Below are positions 1 to 8,800 of a stretch of DNA of 18,750 nucleotides, piece by piece. The stretch is from NCBI GenBank assembly GCA_964555935.1, contig CAZKUN010000183.1:1-18750 (forward strand), in the 5' to 3' direction. The notes beneath the pieces were generated by a model. The model had not been told where the DNA came from and did not search any database. It saw only the letters and a list, made by a program, of their open reading frames with translations. Numbering within the stretch: the first letter of the stretch is position 1; each line of letters opens with the position of its first letter. The stretch comes from CAZKUN01 sp964555935. GTDB taxonomy: Bacteria > Armatimonadota > Zipacnadia > Zipacnadales > VGFC01. The translations under genes and the position numbers were made by a program.

Positions 1-181
1 GCGTCTCATACCGGGCGAGGACGACGGGTGCAGCTCCCATCTTGCCGGGCATCGTCTGCCGCCCGAGCAGAGACGGGTCGTGCCGCAGCATCGGCCACTG
101 CCCTCGCGCGTCGGCGCCGCAGCGCGTCGCGCATGGGACAGTAGCCAGTAATACAGCCAGCACGTGCAGGCATGGTCGCAC
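1..181 (-). CDS. Secreted protein N-terminus, PQQ/VCBS beta-propeller-like, cut by the left edge
   Basis: Partial gene reading leftward out of the window; about 60 codons are visible and none is a stop. I chose GTG at 181-179 because a perfect AGGAGG (195-190, minus strand) lies 8 nt upstream. The reading begins MRPCLHVLAVLLATVPCA, a short basic start plus a hydrophobic core, which looks like a Sec signal peptide. The mature part contains QWPMLRHDPSLLGR followed by MPGKM. From family knowledge, a W-P-M-x-R-H-D-P-x-x-x-G stretch just after the signal peptide is common at the start of secreted PQQ-like or FG-GAP/VCBS repeat beta-propeller proteins. No repeat is visible because the gene is truncated. 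It is divergent from the 334-1203 gene with 152 bp between them. Family assignment is inference; that this is a real gene is well supported by RBS, signal peptide and motif together. Another minus frame over the same bases closes at 6-8 and has no such features. Confidence 0.72.
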   Translation of the reverse strand, partial: MRPCLHVLAVLLATVPCATRCGADARGQWPMLRHDPSLLGRQTMPGKMGAAPVVLARYET

Positions 182-333
182 CGCGTGTTCCTCCTCGCCC
201 GTGGGGCACGATACGGTTCCCCCTGCGGGTGCTCAGCCCTCCGTCGCGCCCCGATGCAAGCAGGACCCCCGGCCTCAGAGGCCCAATGTCAGCGTTGAGA
301 CGCTCGAGCGACAAGGTAGGAGGCCTGCGGCAA
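182..333. promoter_or_regulatory. Divergent promoter region with short inverted repeats
   Basis: This 152-bp gap separates the left-edge secreted-protein gene from the MBL-fold operon. It contains GGCCTCAGAGGCC (271-283; 6-bp arms around one base), AGCGT-TGAG-ACGCT (291-304), and the perfect palindrome CGCTCGAGCG (301-310), the last ending 8 nt before the AGGAGG of the 334 gene. They could be operator half-sites or chance in GC-rich DNA. No convincing -35/-10 pair is seen. Confidence 0.35.
190..195 (-). promoter_or_regulatory. Ribosome binding site fixing the GTG start at 181
   Basis: On the minus strand AGGAGG sits 8 nt before GTG at 181-179. It decides the start of the truncated left-edge gene, which has no ATG at the beginning of its signal peptide. 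Confidence 0.65.
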
Positions 334-1203
334 ATGCCCATGCGACTGCATGTTGTGGGGAACGGGTGCCCTCAACCAACGCCCGACTGGTATGGAAGCG
401 CGTTCGTGCTCGAGGTGGGCACCGACTTCGTGATGGTGGATTGCGGGCCCGCCGCGACCTATAAGATGGTGCGGATGGGGATCATGCCGGCGCGGATCGG
501 GGACGTGTTCTTCACTCACCATCACTTCGACCACAATGCGGATTTCCCGTGCTTCGCGCTAACCCGGTGGGACCTCAGCCGAGGCACGGAGGACGCGCTG
601 AGGGTCTACGGGCCGCCGCCGACCAGGACGTTCGTCGAGCGACTTCTGGGCAAGGAGGGGGCCTTCTTCGATGACTGGGAGTCGCGGATCAAGCATCCGG
701 CCAGCCACGAAGTCCACAGGCGTAGGGGTGGCGTGATGCCTCGACCGGCTCCCGCCGTCGACGCGCGGGATGTCAAGCCCGGCAAGGTTGCCGAGGGAGA
801 CACCTGGGTCGCGACGGCGGAACGCGTCCACCATGTTGAGCCATGGCTGGAGTCTCTCGTCTACCGCTTCGACACGGATGAGGGGAGCATCCTGTTCGCG
901 AGTGACTGCGGCGACTGCGAGGAGTTGCGCCGGATGGCCGCGGGAGTCGACACCCTCGTGATCGCATGCGCCCTCCTGGGGGCCTCGGAGGCGGACGCGG
1001 CGCTCCACGACGTCATCACCGGATCGTCGCACGCAGCCGAGATCGCCGGAGAGTCGGGCGCGAAGCGTGTCATCCTGACTCACGCGAGTCCCGGCGTCAG
1101 CAGGCCCGGAGGGAGGGAGAGCGCGATCGCCGAAGTGGCCCGGAGTTGCGGTGGCGCCATCCTATTCCCAGACGAGCTTACGACCGTAGACCTGACGAGG
1201 TGA
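334..1203 (+). CDS. MBL-fold metallo-hydrolase, RNase Z/arylsulfatase-like branch
   Basis: A 289-residue metallo-beta-lactamase-fold hydrolase, probably binding two zinc ions, with no signal peptide, so cytosolic. The metal motif THHHFDH (61-67) supplies HxHxDH as H62, H64, D66 and H67. Further likely ligands are H166 or H167 in VHHVEPW, D191 in FASDCGD, and H250 in ILTHASP. This layout is typical of the RNase Z/ElaC-like group (also arylsulfatases and phosphodiesterases) rather than class B beta-lactamases. The start is ATG at 334 because AGGAGG (318-323) lies 10 nt upstream and MRLHVVGNGCPQP is the usual first strand of the fold; longer in-frame starts back to 172 read through low-complexity non-coding-looking sequence. 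First gene of a rightward operon; the next gene starts 29 bp after its stop. The substrate is unknown. The context suggests hydrolysis of a sugar ester, sulfate or lactone rather than RNA, but that is a guess. Confidence 0.85.
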   Translation: MPMRLHVVGNGCPQPTPDWYGSAFVLEVGTDFVMVDCGPAATYKMVRMGIMPARIGDVFFTHHHFDHNADFPCFALTRWDLSRGTEDALRVYGPPPTRTFVERLLGKEGAFFDDWESRIKHPASHEVHRRRGGVMPRPAPAVDARDVKPGKVAEGDTWVATAERVHHVEPWLESLVYRFDTDEGSILFASDCGDCEELRRMAAGVDTLVIACALLGASEADAALHDVITGSSHAAEIAGESGAKRVILTHASPGVSRPGGRESAIAEVARSCGGAILFPDELTTVDLTR

Positions 1204-1232
1204 CCGACGCGTCCAACATGGGAGGCCGACTC

Positions 1233-4200
1233 ATGCGCAGCATTGCTCAGGTGATCTGCATTCTTGTCATCGCCACGAGTGCCGCGAGCGGGGACGCTGT
1301 TCCTGTGGGGCTCTGCGCGCGGATCGCCGACGCTCCCGTGATCGACGGCAACCTGGACGACCCCGCCTGGCTGGCGTGTGAGGCGCTGGAGCCCTTCGTC
1401 CGAAACGATGGCACGGGCTTGGCGAGGCAGCAGACGCGGCTCCGCGTCTGTTCGGACGGTGAGACGCTCTTCATCGGAGCGGAGCTTTTCGAGGCGGACA
1501 TGGGGGCCTTGCGGGCTGAGCCGGTGGAGAACGATTCGGGACAGCTCTTCTCGAATGACTGCCTGGAGCTGTTCATCCAGCCCGATCCGGCCGGCGAAGA
1601 GTACTTCCATCTGGTCGTCGACGCCACGGGCGCCACATACGACGCGATCGCCACGGGGGGCCCCGGCGACTGGACGCCTAACTGGCGGGCGCGCGCGGGC
1701 AAGTTGGGAGACCGGTGGGTCGCCGAGGCGGCAATTCCGTTGGATGAAGTGCGACTTGGCGGCGTCGGCGAGGGACAAGTGGTAAGGCTCAACGCCTGCC
1801 GCGAGGAGAAACCTGGCGACGAACTCAGCTGCTGGTCGTGCTCCCAAGGCCCGTTCCATAACGCCGCTCGGTTCGGCGAGCTTGTCTTCTTCAGCTTCGC
1901 TCCGCTGGTCGACGCGCAGTTAGCCGAGTTGGACACGAAGCTCGCTGCGGCGCGGGAGGTCGCCGGCGCCACTCCGGACTTCGCGCAGACTGAGGCGAAG
2001 CTGGCCGAGGCTCGACAGATGGCCGACAAGGACGGCTTCACCAGCGCGGATTGGACGGTCCTTCGCCCTCGCCTGGCGGCTCTATCGCAGGAACTGGGCC
2101 TGCTGGCGATGGCGGGCAGGGAGGCGATGGTCTGGCGGGTCAGTCCGTGGCGCCTGCCCGCGCACGCGAGCCTCCCACCCGTTGGCACGGAGGACGTTGA
2201 GGACGTGACGGTCCGGTTGCTTCAAGGCGAGTACGAGACGGTGGCGCTCGCGGTCGGCAACCTGACGGATGCGTCGCTGGCCTACCATGTCACCGCGACC
2301 GACCTTCTGCAGTGGCACGAGGGCCGCGAGGTCGAGAATGCGGGACACATCGTCTTGAGAGAGGCCGTGCCAATCCGGACTCGCGCGGGCGGGCTGGTCC
2401 GCGACGCTCTGCCGCTGCTTCAGAGCCAGGCCCAGCGAATGGTCATCGGCGGCGGCGAGAACGCGGTGCTGTGGGTGACGGTCCACGCCGAGGGCCTGGC
2501 CGCCGGCACGTACATCGCCGGGATTGACCTCCTCCCCCTGGTAGGGACCAAGCGGCGGCAGGTCAGGCTGACCGTTGAGGTGCTCCCGCTGAGCATTCCG
2601 AAGACCGGGCCACCATATATCTGCAACTGGGCCGACCTCGTGAGGGCTGAGGCAGCCGGCTGGCTTCCGCAAGCCGTGCGCGACCTCGATGAGCACTACG
2701 TCAACGTGTTCCTCATCAGGCACGGCAACATCCCGTGGCCGAAGGTCGATGCCGAGGGCAACATCGTCGAGCCGCTGGACTTTGCGAAGTTCGACGCCCG
2801 GTTGGACCTGTTGCCCGAGGGGGCGATCTACCTCCCGGCTCTGTCCATGCAGTGGTTCGAGGACCTCGATACAGACCTGAAACCGTGGACACCCGAGCAT
2901 GAGAATGCGCTGCGGCAGTGGGCTGTTCTGATCCGCGATCACATGCAAGAACGCGGGCTGGGCTACGAGCGCTGGGCGTTCTATCCCAAGGACGAACCTG
3001 CCGGCGATCGCTTCCCGCAACTGGTGCGCAACTTCGCCGACACGGTGCATGACGCCGACCCCGAGATTCATGTCTACGCCAACCCGTTTAGCCGCACAAC
3101 GTCCGAGGAGATCCGCGTGATGGGCGAGGCCATCGACGTGTGGGCGCCCAACCTCAGCGGCCTTCGCCCTGACGACCTGGAGTTCATGAAGCAGCACGGC
3201 AAGCGCGTGTGGTCATACCTGGTGCTCGGGCGTCTCAGCAACCCCTACGGCGCGTATCGGTTGCCGCTCTGGCGCGTCCACCAGATGGGTCTGACCGGCT
3301 TCGGCCATTGGGCGTATGACAGCGTTGACGGCAGCATCTGGGATGACTCGGATGGACGAACATCCGACTACGCGACATGCTACGAGGGACCCGACGGCCC
3401 GATACCGAGCGTCCGACTGGAGTCGCTGCGAGAGGGCGTGGAGGACTTCCGGGTTCTGGACATGCTGCGCAAGGCCGCGAGCGATGCGCGCCAAGCCGGC
3501 GAGGAGGCCATCGCGACTGCCGCTGAACAAGCCCTTCAAGCCAGCCTGGACGCGACGCTGAAGGACGCCGGAGACTCGGAAACAGCCGATCGGGAGCGCC
3601 TCAAGCTGCTGGATGCGCTGCTCGAGGCTCGCGCGGCGCTCGGCGATGTCGACCAGCAAGCGATCGCGGCGCTAGGGCGGCCTGTCCCGGACTGCCTGAC
3701 GGGGAACGGCGGCTCCAGGGCGCGCAACATCGACACCGGCGGATCATACACCTACTCAACCTTCCCCACCCATGACTGGAAGGAGCAGAGCGGCGTCACC
3801 GAGGGCAACGTGTGGCTGCGCGCCGCAGACGCGCCGCCCGGCCCGCAGAAGGAGAACGGCATCGGCGGCGACCTCACGGATGGCAGCTGGTTCTACCGCC
3901 AACACAATGTCAACCTGTGGATCTGGGGCGGACCAAAGGTGGATATCACCTTCGATCTCACGAGAAGCTACGACCTCGCGCGCGTGGACGTGTTCGCGGG
4001 CGGCCAGACCAACGATGGCAACCGGGTCCAGAGCCTGGAAGTGCAGATCAGCGACACGAACGAGGAGGGCAGTTTCAGGCCTGTGGGTGAGATAACCGAC
4101 TGCCCGAACGCCGAGGTCGGCCCCGAGGGCGCGTTTCAGATCCCCGCGTCCGGCGAGGCCCGGTACGTGCGCATCACCACCACCAAACGCGCCGATGCGA

Positions 4201-4235
4201 TGACCATCGCTGAGGTGCGGATCTGGGGACGCTGA
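1233..4235 (+). CDS. Secreted CBM9 + GH123/DUF4091-like + discoidin-like protein
   Basis: A 1000-residue exported protein. Residues 1-22 (MRSIAQVICILVIATSAASG...) form a Sec signal peptide; GGGAGG (1220-1225) is 7 nt before ATG 1233, which therefore beats ATG 1218 and the far-upstream in-frame start at 966. About 32-222 is a CBM9/DOMON-like beta-sandwich: PVIDGNLDDPAW at its start, LELFIQP near 111 and WVAEAAIPLDEV near 162. About 225-300 is a helical, charged linker. About 320-460 is a beta-rich domain, then about 460-745 a GH123/DUF4091-type barrel: YPKDEP (584-589) carries the Asp-Glu pair (D587, E588) that GH123 N-acetylgalactosaminidases use for substrate-assisted catalysis, followed by GHWAYDS (691-697) and VRLESLREGVEDFRVL (727-742). 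About 820-1000 resembles an F5/8 type C (discoidin) domain ending YVRITTTK...IAEVRIWG. Middle gene of the operon. Exact sugar specificity is not readable; hexosaminidase activity is inference from the DE pair. Confidence 0.85.
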   Translation: MRSIAQVICILVIATSAASGDAVPVGLCARIADAPVIDGNLDDPAWLACEALEPFVRNDGTGLARQQTRLRVCSDGETLFIGAELFEADMGALRAEPVENDSGQLFSNDCLELFIQPDPAGEEYFHLVVDATGATYDAIATGGPGDWTPNWRARAGKLGDRWVAEAAIPLDEVRLGGVGEGQVVRLNACREEKPGDELSCWSCSQGPFHNAARFGELVFFSFAPLVDAQLAELDTKLAAAREVAGATPDFAQTEAKLAEARQMADKDGFTSADWTVLRPRLAALSQELGLLAMAGREAMVWRVSPWRLPAHASLPPVGTEDVEDVTVRLLQGEYETVALAVGNLTDASLAYHVTATDLLQWHEGREVENAGHIVLREAVPIRTRAGGLVRDALPLLQSQAQRMVIGGGENAVLWVTVHAEGLAAGTYIAGIDLLPLVGTKRRQVRLTVEVLPLSIPKTGPPYICNWADLVRAEAAGWLPQAVRDLDEHYVNVFLIRHGNIPWPKVDAEGNIVEPLDFAKFDARLDLLPEGAIYLPALSMQWFEDLDTDLKPWTPEHENALRQWAVLIRDHMQERGLGYERWAFYPKDEPAGDRFPQLVRNFADTVHDADPEIHVYANPFSRTTSEEIRVMGEAIDVWAPNLSGLRPDDLEFMKQHGKRVWSYLVLGRLSNPYGAYRLPLWRVHQMGLTGFGHWAYDSVDGSIWDDSDGRTSDYATCYEGPDGPIPSVRLESLREGVEDFRVLDMLRKAASDARQAGEEAIATAAEQALQASLDATLKDAGDSETADRERLKLLDALLEARAALGDVDQQAIAALGRPVPDCLTGNGGSRARNIDTGGSYTYSTFPTHDWKEQSGVTEGNVWLRAADAPPGPQKENGIGGDLTDGSWFYRQHNVNLWIWGGPKVDITFDLTRSYDLARVDVFAGGQTNDGNRVQSLEVQISDTNEEGSFRPVGEITDCPNAEVGPEGAFQIPASGEARYVRITTTKRADAMTIAEVRIWGR

Positions 4236-4246
4236 GGGAACTGCCC

Positions 4247-5797
4247 ATGGAAACGGACACGGGCCCGATCGAGGTTGGCACTCACGCGCAGTTCTTCCTC
4301 GATGACCTGCTGGTTGACGAGAGCGACGGCGTCGCTCCGGAGGTCAATCCAGCGCGGAAAGCGGGAATGGTCCTCGGGCCGGAGATGCCTTGGGAAACCT
4401 ACCGCGTCGCGCCGATGACCGTTCTCGAGGACGAGGGCATCTACAATATGTGGTACGCGGCCATCGCGCGCTACCCCGGCGTGGCAGGCACGGTCGCGTG
4501 TCCGCGCTGCGACGTAGCCAATGATGGCAGTAGAGTCGTGTGCACGCGCTGCGGGTGGCCTGTCGTCGACGTGGACTACATCAGGCACGGGCTGATGCAC
4601 GCTTGCTACGCGGTCTCTGACGACGGCGCGACTTGGGAGCGGCCCAACCTCGGACTTGTCGAGTTCGAGGGCAGCACATCGAACAACATCGTCGCCGGCA
4701 CGGGTGACAGCATGCTCGTCCCGGCCATCAATCCACTGGGTCCGCCCGATGAGAAGTTCATGTCGGTCGCCGAGGTGGGTCGCAAGCTCTACGTCGCCGT
4801 GTCGCCCGACGGGCTTCGGTGGACCCGAAAGCCGGAACCGGTTCTGCCGTTCAGCGCCGACACCAACAACCAGATCGTCTACGACGCTCGCCTCGGCAAG
4901 TACGTCGCGTTCCTACGCGGCTTTCCGGGCAGGAGGACCACCGTGCGGTGCGAGTTCGAGAGCCTCGATCAGGCTCCATGGCCGTTCCGCCCGACGGACC
5001 GAGTACCCGATGCGACGGGCACGCGCTACATCGAGGACGAACTCGAGACCGCACTCGACGTAGACGCGCACGATCCTCCCCTCCCTGGGCTCGACATCAA
5101 CCACATCAGCGCGCACATATACGCCGAAGGCGTGTATCTCGGCTTCCCGGGGATATACCGCAAGTACCCGCCCACGGGGCTGGACCGGGAGGGACGCGAG
5201 GGACATCGCTACTTCGCTCAGGGCAATGATGGCACGTTTGAGACGCAACTTGCCGTCAGTCGCGACGGACGCCGTTGGTCGCGGCCGGACCGCAGGCCCT
5301 ACGTCTCAACGGGGCCATTCGGCGCGCCCGACGGTGGGCTGGTGATGGTCGCTCCGGGGATGCTCGCGCGCGGCGAGGCGATGTACCAATACTACGCGGG
5401 GCAACGGGTCACCCACGGCATCTTCAATCCCGGCGAAGACGAGAAGGTTGGGGGCATCTTCCGGCTGGTGCAAGACAAGGACCGGTTCATCGCGCTGTCA
5501 TGCGGCCCGTCCGGCGGGTGGCTCCGGACGCCCGTGCTCCGGCACGCGGGGACCAGGCTGGAGCTCAACGTTGACTGCAGCGGGTTGGGAGAGGTGGCGG
5601 TGCAGGTGCTTGACGCGACCGGCGCGATGGTGCCCGGCTTCGGTCGCGAGGACTGCGACCGCGTAGATCTCAACCAGCTCTGCCATACGGTGACCTGGCG
5701 AGGCAGATCCGACCTAAGCGCCCTGGCGGAACAGCCGATACGCCTTGAGTTCTTCATGCGCTCGGCCAAGCTCTACACGTTTCGATTCTCGGCCTGA
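4247..5797 (+). CDS. GH32/43-type beta-propeller hydrolase-like protein with zinc-ribbon insert
   Basis: A 516-residue protein with no signal peptide, so probably cytosolic. It resembles the five-bladed beta-propeller group of GH32/GH43-like proteins. Blade-like repeats pair a phrase of the type SxDGxxWxxP with an aromatic strand: SDDGATWERPNLGLVEF (124-140), VSPDGLRWTRKP, and SRDGRRWSRP farther on. Also typical are MPWETYRV near 47, YNMWYAA (66-72) and GSTSNNIV. Unusually, CPRC and CTRC (C85, C88, C99, C102) sit between the first two blade strands, spaced CxxC-x10-CxxC like a zinc ribbon. The start is ATG 4247, with GAGGGA about 7 nt upstream and only 11 bp after the previous stop, so it belongs to the same operon. 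It ends 22 bp before the convergent gene at 5820. The catalytic acids were not identified with certainty; it could be a hydrolase, a phosphorylase-like enzyme or a sugar-binding protein. Confidence 0.72.
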   Translation: METDTGPIEVGTHAQFFLDDLLVDESDGVAPEVNPARKAGMVLGPEMPWETYRVAPMTVLEDEGIYNMWYAAIARYPGVAGTVACPRCDVANDGSRVVCTRCGWPVVDVDYIRHGLMHACYAVSDDGATWERPNLGLVEFEGSTSNNIVAGTGDSMLVPAINPLGPPDEKFMSVAEVGRKLYVAVSPDGLRWTRKPEPVLPFSADTNNQIVYDARLGKYVAFLRGFPGRRTTVRCEFESLDQAPWPFRPTDRVPDATGTRYIEDELETALDVDAHDPPLPGLDINHISAHIYAEGVYLGFPGIYRKYPPTGLDREGREGHRYFAQGNDGTFETQLAVSRDGRRWSRPDRRPYVSTGPFGAPDGGLVMVAPGMLARGEAMYQYYAGQRVTHGIFNPGEDEKVGGIFRLVQDKDRFIALSCGPSGGWLRTPVLRHAGTRLELNVDCSGLGEVAVQVLDATGAMVPGFGREDCDRVDLNQLCHTVTWRGRSDLSALAEQPIRLEFFMRSAKLYTFRFSA

Positions 5798-5819
5798 TCG
5801 AGGGTGGCCAAGGACTGCG

Positions 5820-8800
5820 CTAACGCGTCGGGGTCAGGCCCAGAATCCGCGTCTCCGCTTCCGCCAACGTGAGACTCACTGACTCCACCCCGGACGCGAC
5901 CGGTTGCCCCGTGCACAGGTCAACCACGTCGCGTCGACCGGGCAGCGCCAGCGTCAGGTCACGCGTCTGGCCGTAGCCGTTGTGCACGACGAGACAGCGG
6001 TTGTCCGCCTTGAGGATCACGTCCTCGTCGCAGTACAGATGCACCCCCGCATAGCGACAGACTCCACGCAGCATCTCCGCCGGCAGGTACGGCACGGTGC
6101 AGTAGACCGACTTCCACTCACCCATATCGCGCGCAGCCAGGGCCGTGCCCCCGTCGGGATAGGACGCCAACGCGGCCTCACCCGCGTCCTCGATGGTGAA
6201 CACGGGGCCAAAGGCGGGCGGGTGCAGTTCGCGGGACACCTCATACGAGAAGGGATGCAGCGCGTGCTCCTGGCCCATCGCCAGGTCGCGCGTGATGGGG
6301 TGGTCCGTGCTGGTAATCTGGTAGCGCATAATCTCGGTCGCCGGGCCGTGCGTGACGTCAAACCCCGTGAGGGCCGTGATGTTGGCGTCGCTCAGGCCCC
6401 CGTGACGATCTGCGTAGCCGGGGGCGTAGAGAAACAGAATGGTCTTCCCGTCGCGCTTGAGGTCGTCCATCAGGCGGCGCTGGTCCGCCGTTAGCAGGAA
6501 CGGGTTCAGGAGCACGTAGAGCTTGTAGCCATCCTGGACGCGGCTGTCCGCCAAGTCCTCCAGCAGGTACGTGTCGTAGGGAGCGCCCAGGCGCGACATC
6601 TCCTGCCAGACCGTCCTGGCGACCAGGTTGTGGTAAAGCGGCGCGGAGCGATATACATCCATGGCCGCCATCGTGCCCCCGTGCACGATCAGCGCGATCT
6701 CCGCCCCGCCGGTCTTGGGCTGCTCCAGGGCGCGGGCCGCGGCGGCGGTGGTTGCGCGGACGGTTTCCAGGATCGTGGGGTCGGTGAAGAACCCCACCCC
6801 ATCGCGGCCCTGGGCGCCGCTCCAGTCGGCGAACCAGTGCCCGGATCCATCCACGATTGAGCCGCCGACATCGCGTTTGAGCACCGCCTCGGTTTCCCGG
6901 ATGCTGTGCAGGCGGCCGTAGCTGGTCGGCGCGGCCATGAATGTGCGGTGATCCACCTCGTTGATGATCAGCTTGTCGTGCAGCAGCACCGAGGCGGTGG
7001 CATGGTACGATTTGAACGGCTCGCCGGCGGCGCGGGACTCATACGGCATTGGGCCCGCGAAGAAGTCCCAGTTGGGGTCCTGCAGCCGCTCGTACAGGTC
7101 GAAGTTGTTGCCATTGAACATGCTGCCGGGATTGTTGTAGCCCCGCAGGTGCGCCACGTTGTACCCGTAGTAGGTCCCCACCAGCGCCTGCGGGCCGGCG
7201 ACCTGCTTGACGGTCTGCATCACGAACGAATAGAACCGCCCGATGACCCCGGAGAGGAAGTCAAAGTAGTCCAGGGCGAGGCCGCTGTCGGCGGGGTCGC
7301 GGAAGATCCCACCCTCGGCTCCCTCGCGCACGAGTTCGCCGATGACCGGCGTCGCCGTCTCGAAGGTAATCTCCGGATCATGCCAAGCCTCGCGCAGCCG
7401 CTCAACGGAGTCGCCGTACTTCCCCCGCAGCCAGTCACGGAAGGCCTCGGTGGCCTGTGGATTGAAGTCGCCGACGGTGATCTTGGTGCGGTCTTTCTGG
7501 AACAGGTTCGGCTCCGTGCCGCCCAAAGTGGAGTCCGGCGCGCCGCAGCTCATGGGCAAGTAGCCGATGATGCGGTCCCAGTACGGCCGCTCCCGCAAGT
7601 AGCCGATCAGGCCGTCCAGGAAGCGCTCGACACTGGCGTGGTAAGCCGCCGAGCAGTACGAGACAGGGCCCGGCGTCCCTTGGGCCGTAACCAAGCGCTC
7701 GTCGGGGTTCGCCTCCAGCCAGGCGGAGCCGGGTCGCAGCTCGATCATGACGATGAACTGGGCCTGCGGGTCGACGCGCACGACAGTGGCGATGCGTTCT
7801 TCGGCGAACTGCTGGACCTGTTGGAGCGTCTCAGGCGAATCGTCGAGCTTCAGCGGGTGGGTCTGGATGTGGTAGACGTGCATCCCCGTCTCGCTGTATA
7901 GCTGGTAACGATCGTAGGAATTGGCCCGCAAAGCCCAGAACGCCGGCGGCGTCAGTTCGTCGCCGCGCCGCATGGCGCCGGCCCCGCGTGAGAAGTCCAG
8001 CCGAGGCAACTCGGGAGCCGCGACCTGCATCCCCGGCCGGCTCACCTCGACCTCACCCAGTTGCTCTACCGGCTGCCCCGCGCCGTCGACGATCTCTAGC
8101 GGCGCGCCGAGGTTCATGCCGTAGGCCTTCACGCGCACCGGCACGGCTCCGTCGGGTGCAAAACGAGGCAGGTCAAACTCCGCCCGCAGCCGCTGGGCCT
8201 CCCCCGCCGGCCATTCCGAGGTGGGCGAGGCCGGCACCAGAGGCACGCTGACGATCTCCAGGTTGTTCCAATCGGGCATTACCGACTCGTCGCCTAACTC
8301 CAGGACGAAGCAGTAGTCATCATGCAGCTTGCCACCGGGCTGCAGAGCGAACTCCAACTCAAGGGGCTCTCCCGGCTTGGGGGCGGGTGTCAGGACGCGA
8401 AAGTCCGTCAGCGTGGCCTTCTCCCCGGCCGGAGTTGCGTAGTAGGGGATCTCGCCCCAAACGCCGTCCGGCGGGCTGACGAAGACCGCTGCGGGCTGCC
8501 AGTCAGTCACGGTGAAGTCCGCGGCCAGCCACGCCTCTTGCTCCCGATCGGCGGTGAGCGTCTCCGGCCCTGACGAGATGGCCTCGGAGTGGTCGTCGTA
8601 GTTTAGCGCCAGTTCGTAGATCAGCTCGCCCCAGCCCCAGCGACCGGGGTTGGAGTGCAGCTCGGTCTCAACCGCCAGCACGTTGCGCCCATCGACAAGT
8701 CGGCTGGCCACCTCGATCGGAGTGATGACCTTCGAGCCGGTCGCGACCTCGGTCCCGTTGAGCCAGGCGCGGTAGTGGTCGTTGGAGCGAAGCTGCAACA

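Noticed and set aside
6..341. Minus-strand 111-codon frame at the left edge
   Set aside because: It is out of frame with the GTG-started gene at 181, stops at 6-8, and consists of low-complexity Arg/Ala sequence with no RBS.
966..1232. N-terminal extension of the GH123-like protein back to 966
   Set aside because: It overlaps the MBL-fold gene, is arginine-rich and would bury the signal peptide. ATG 1233 has a good RBS and signal sequence.
2082..3197. Minus-strand open frame of 371 codons
   Set aside because: Antisense to the GH123/DUF4091-like gene, whose domains are intact across the same bases; no protein-family character.
5798..5819. Bidirectional terminator between the convergent genes at 5797 and 5820
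   Set aside because: The 22-bp gap shows no stem of useful length or T-run on either strand.
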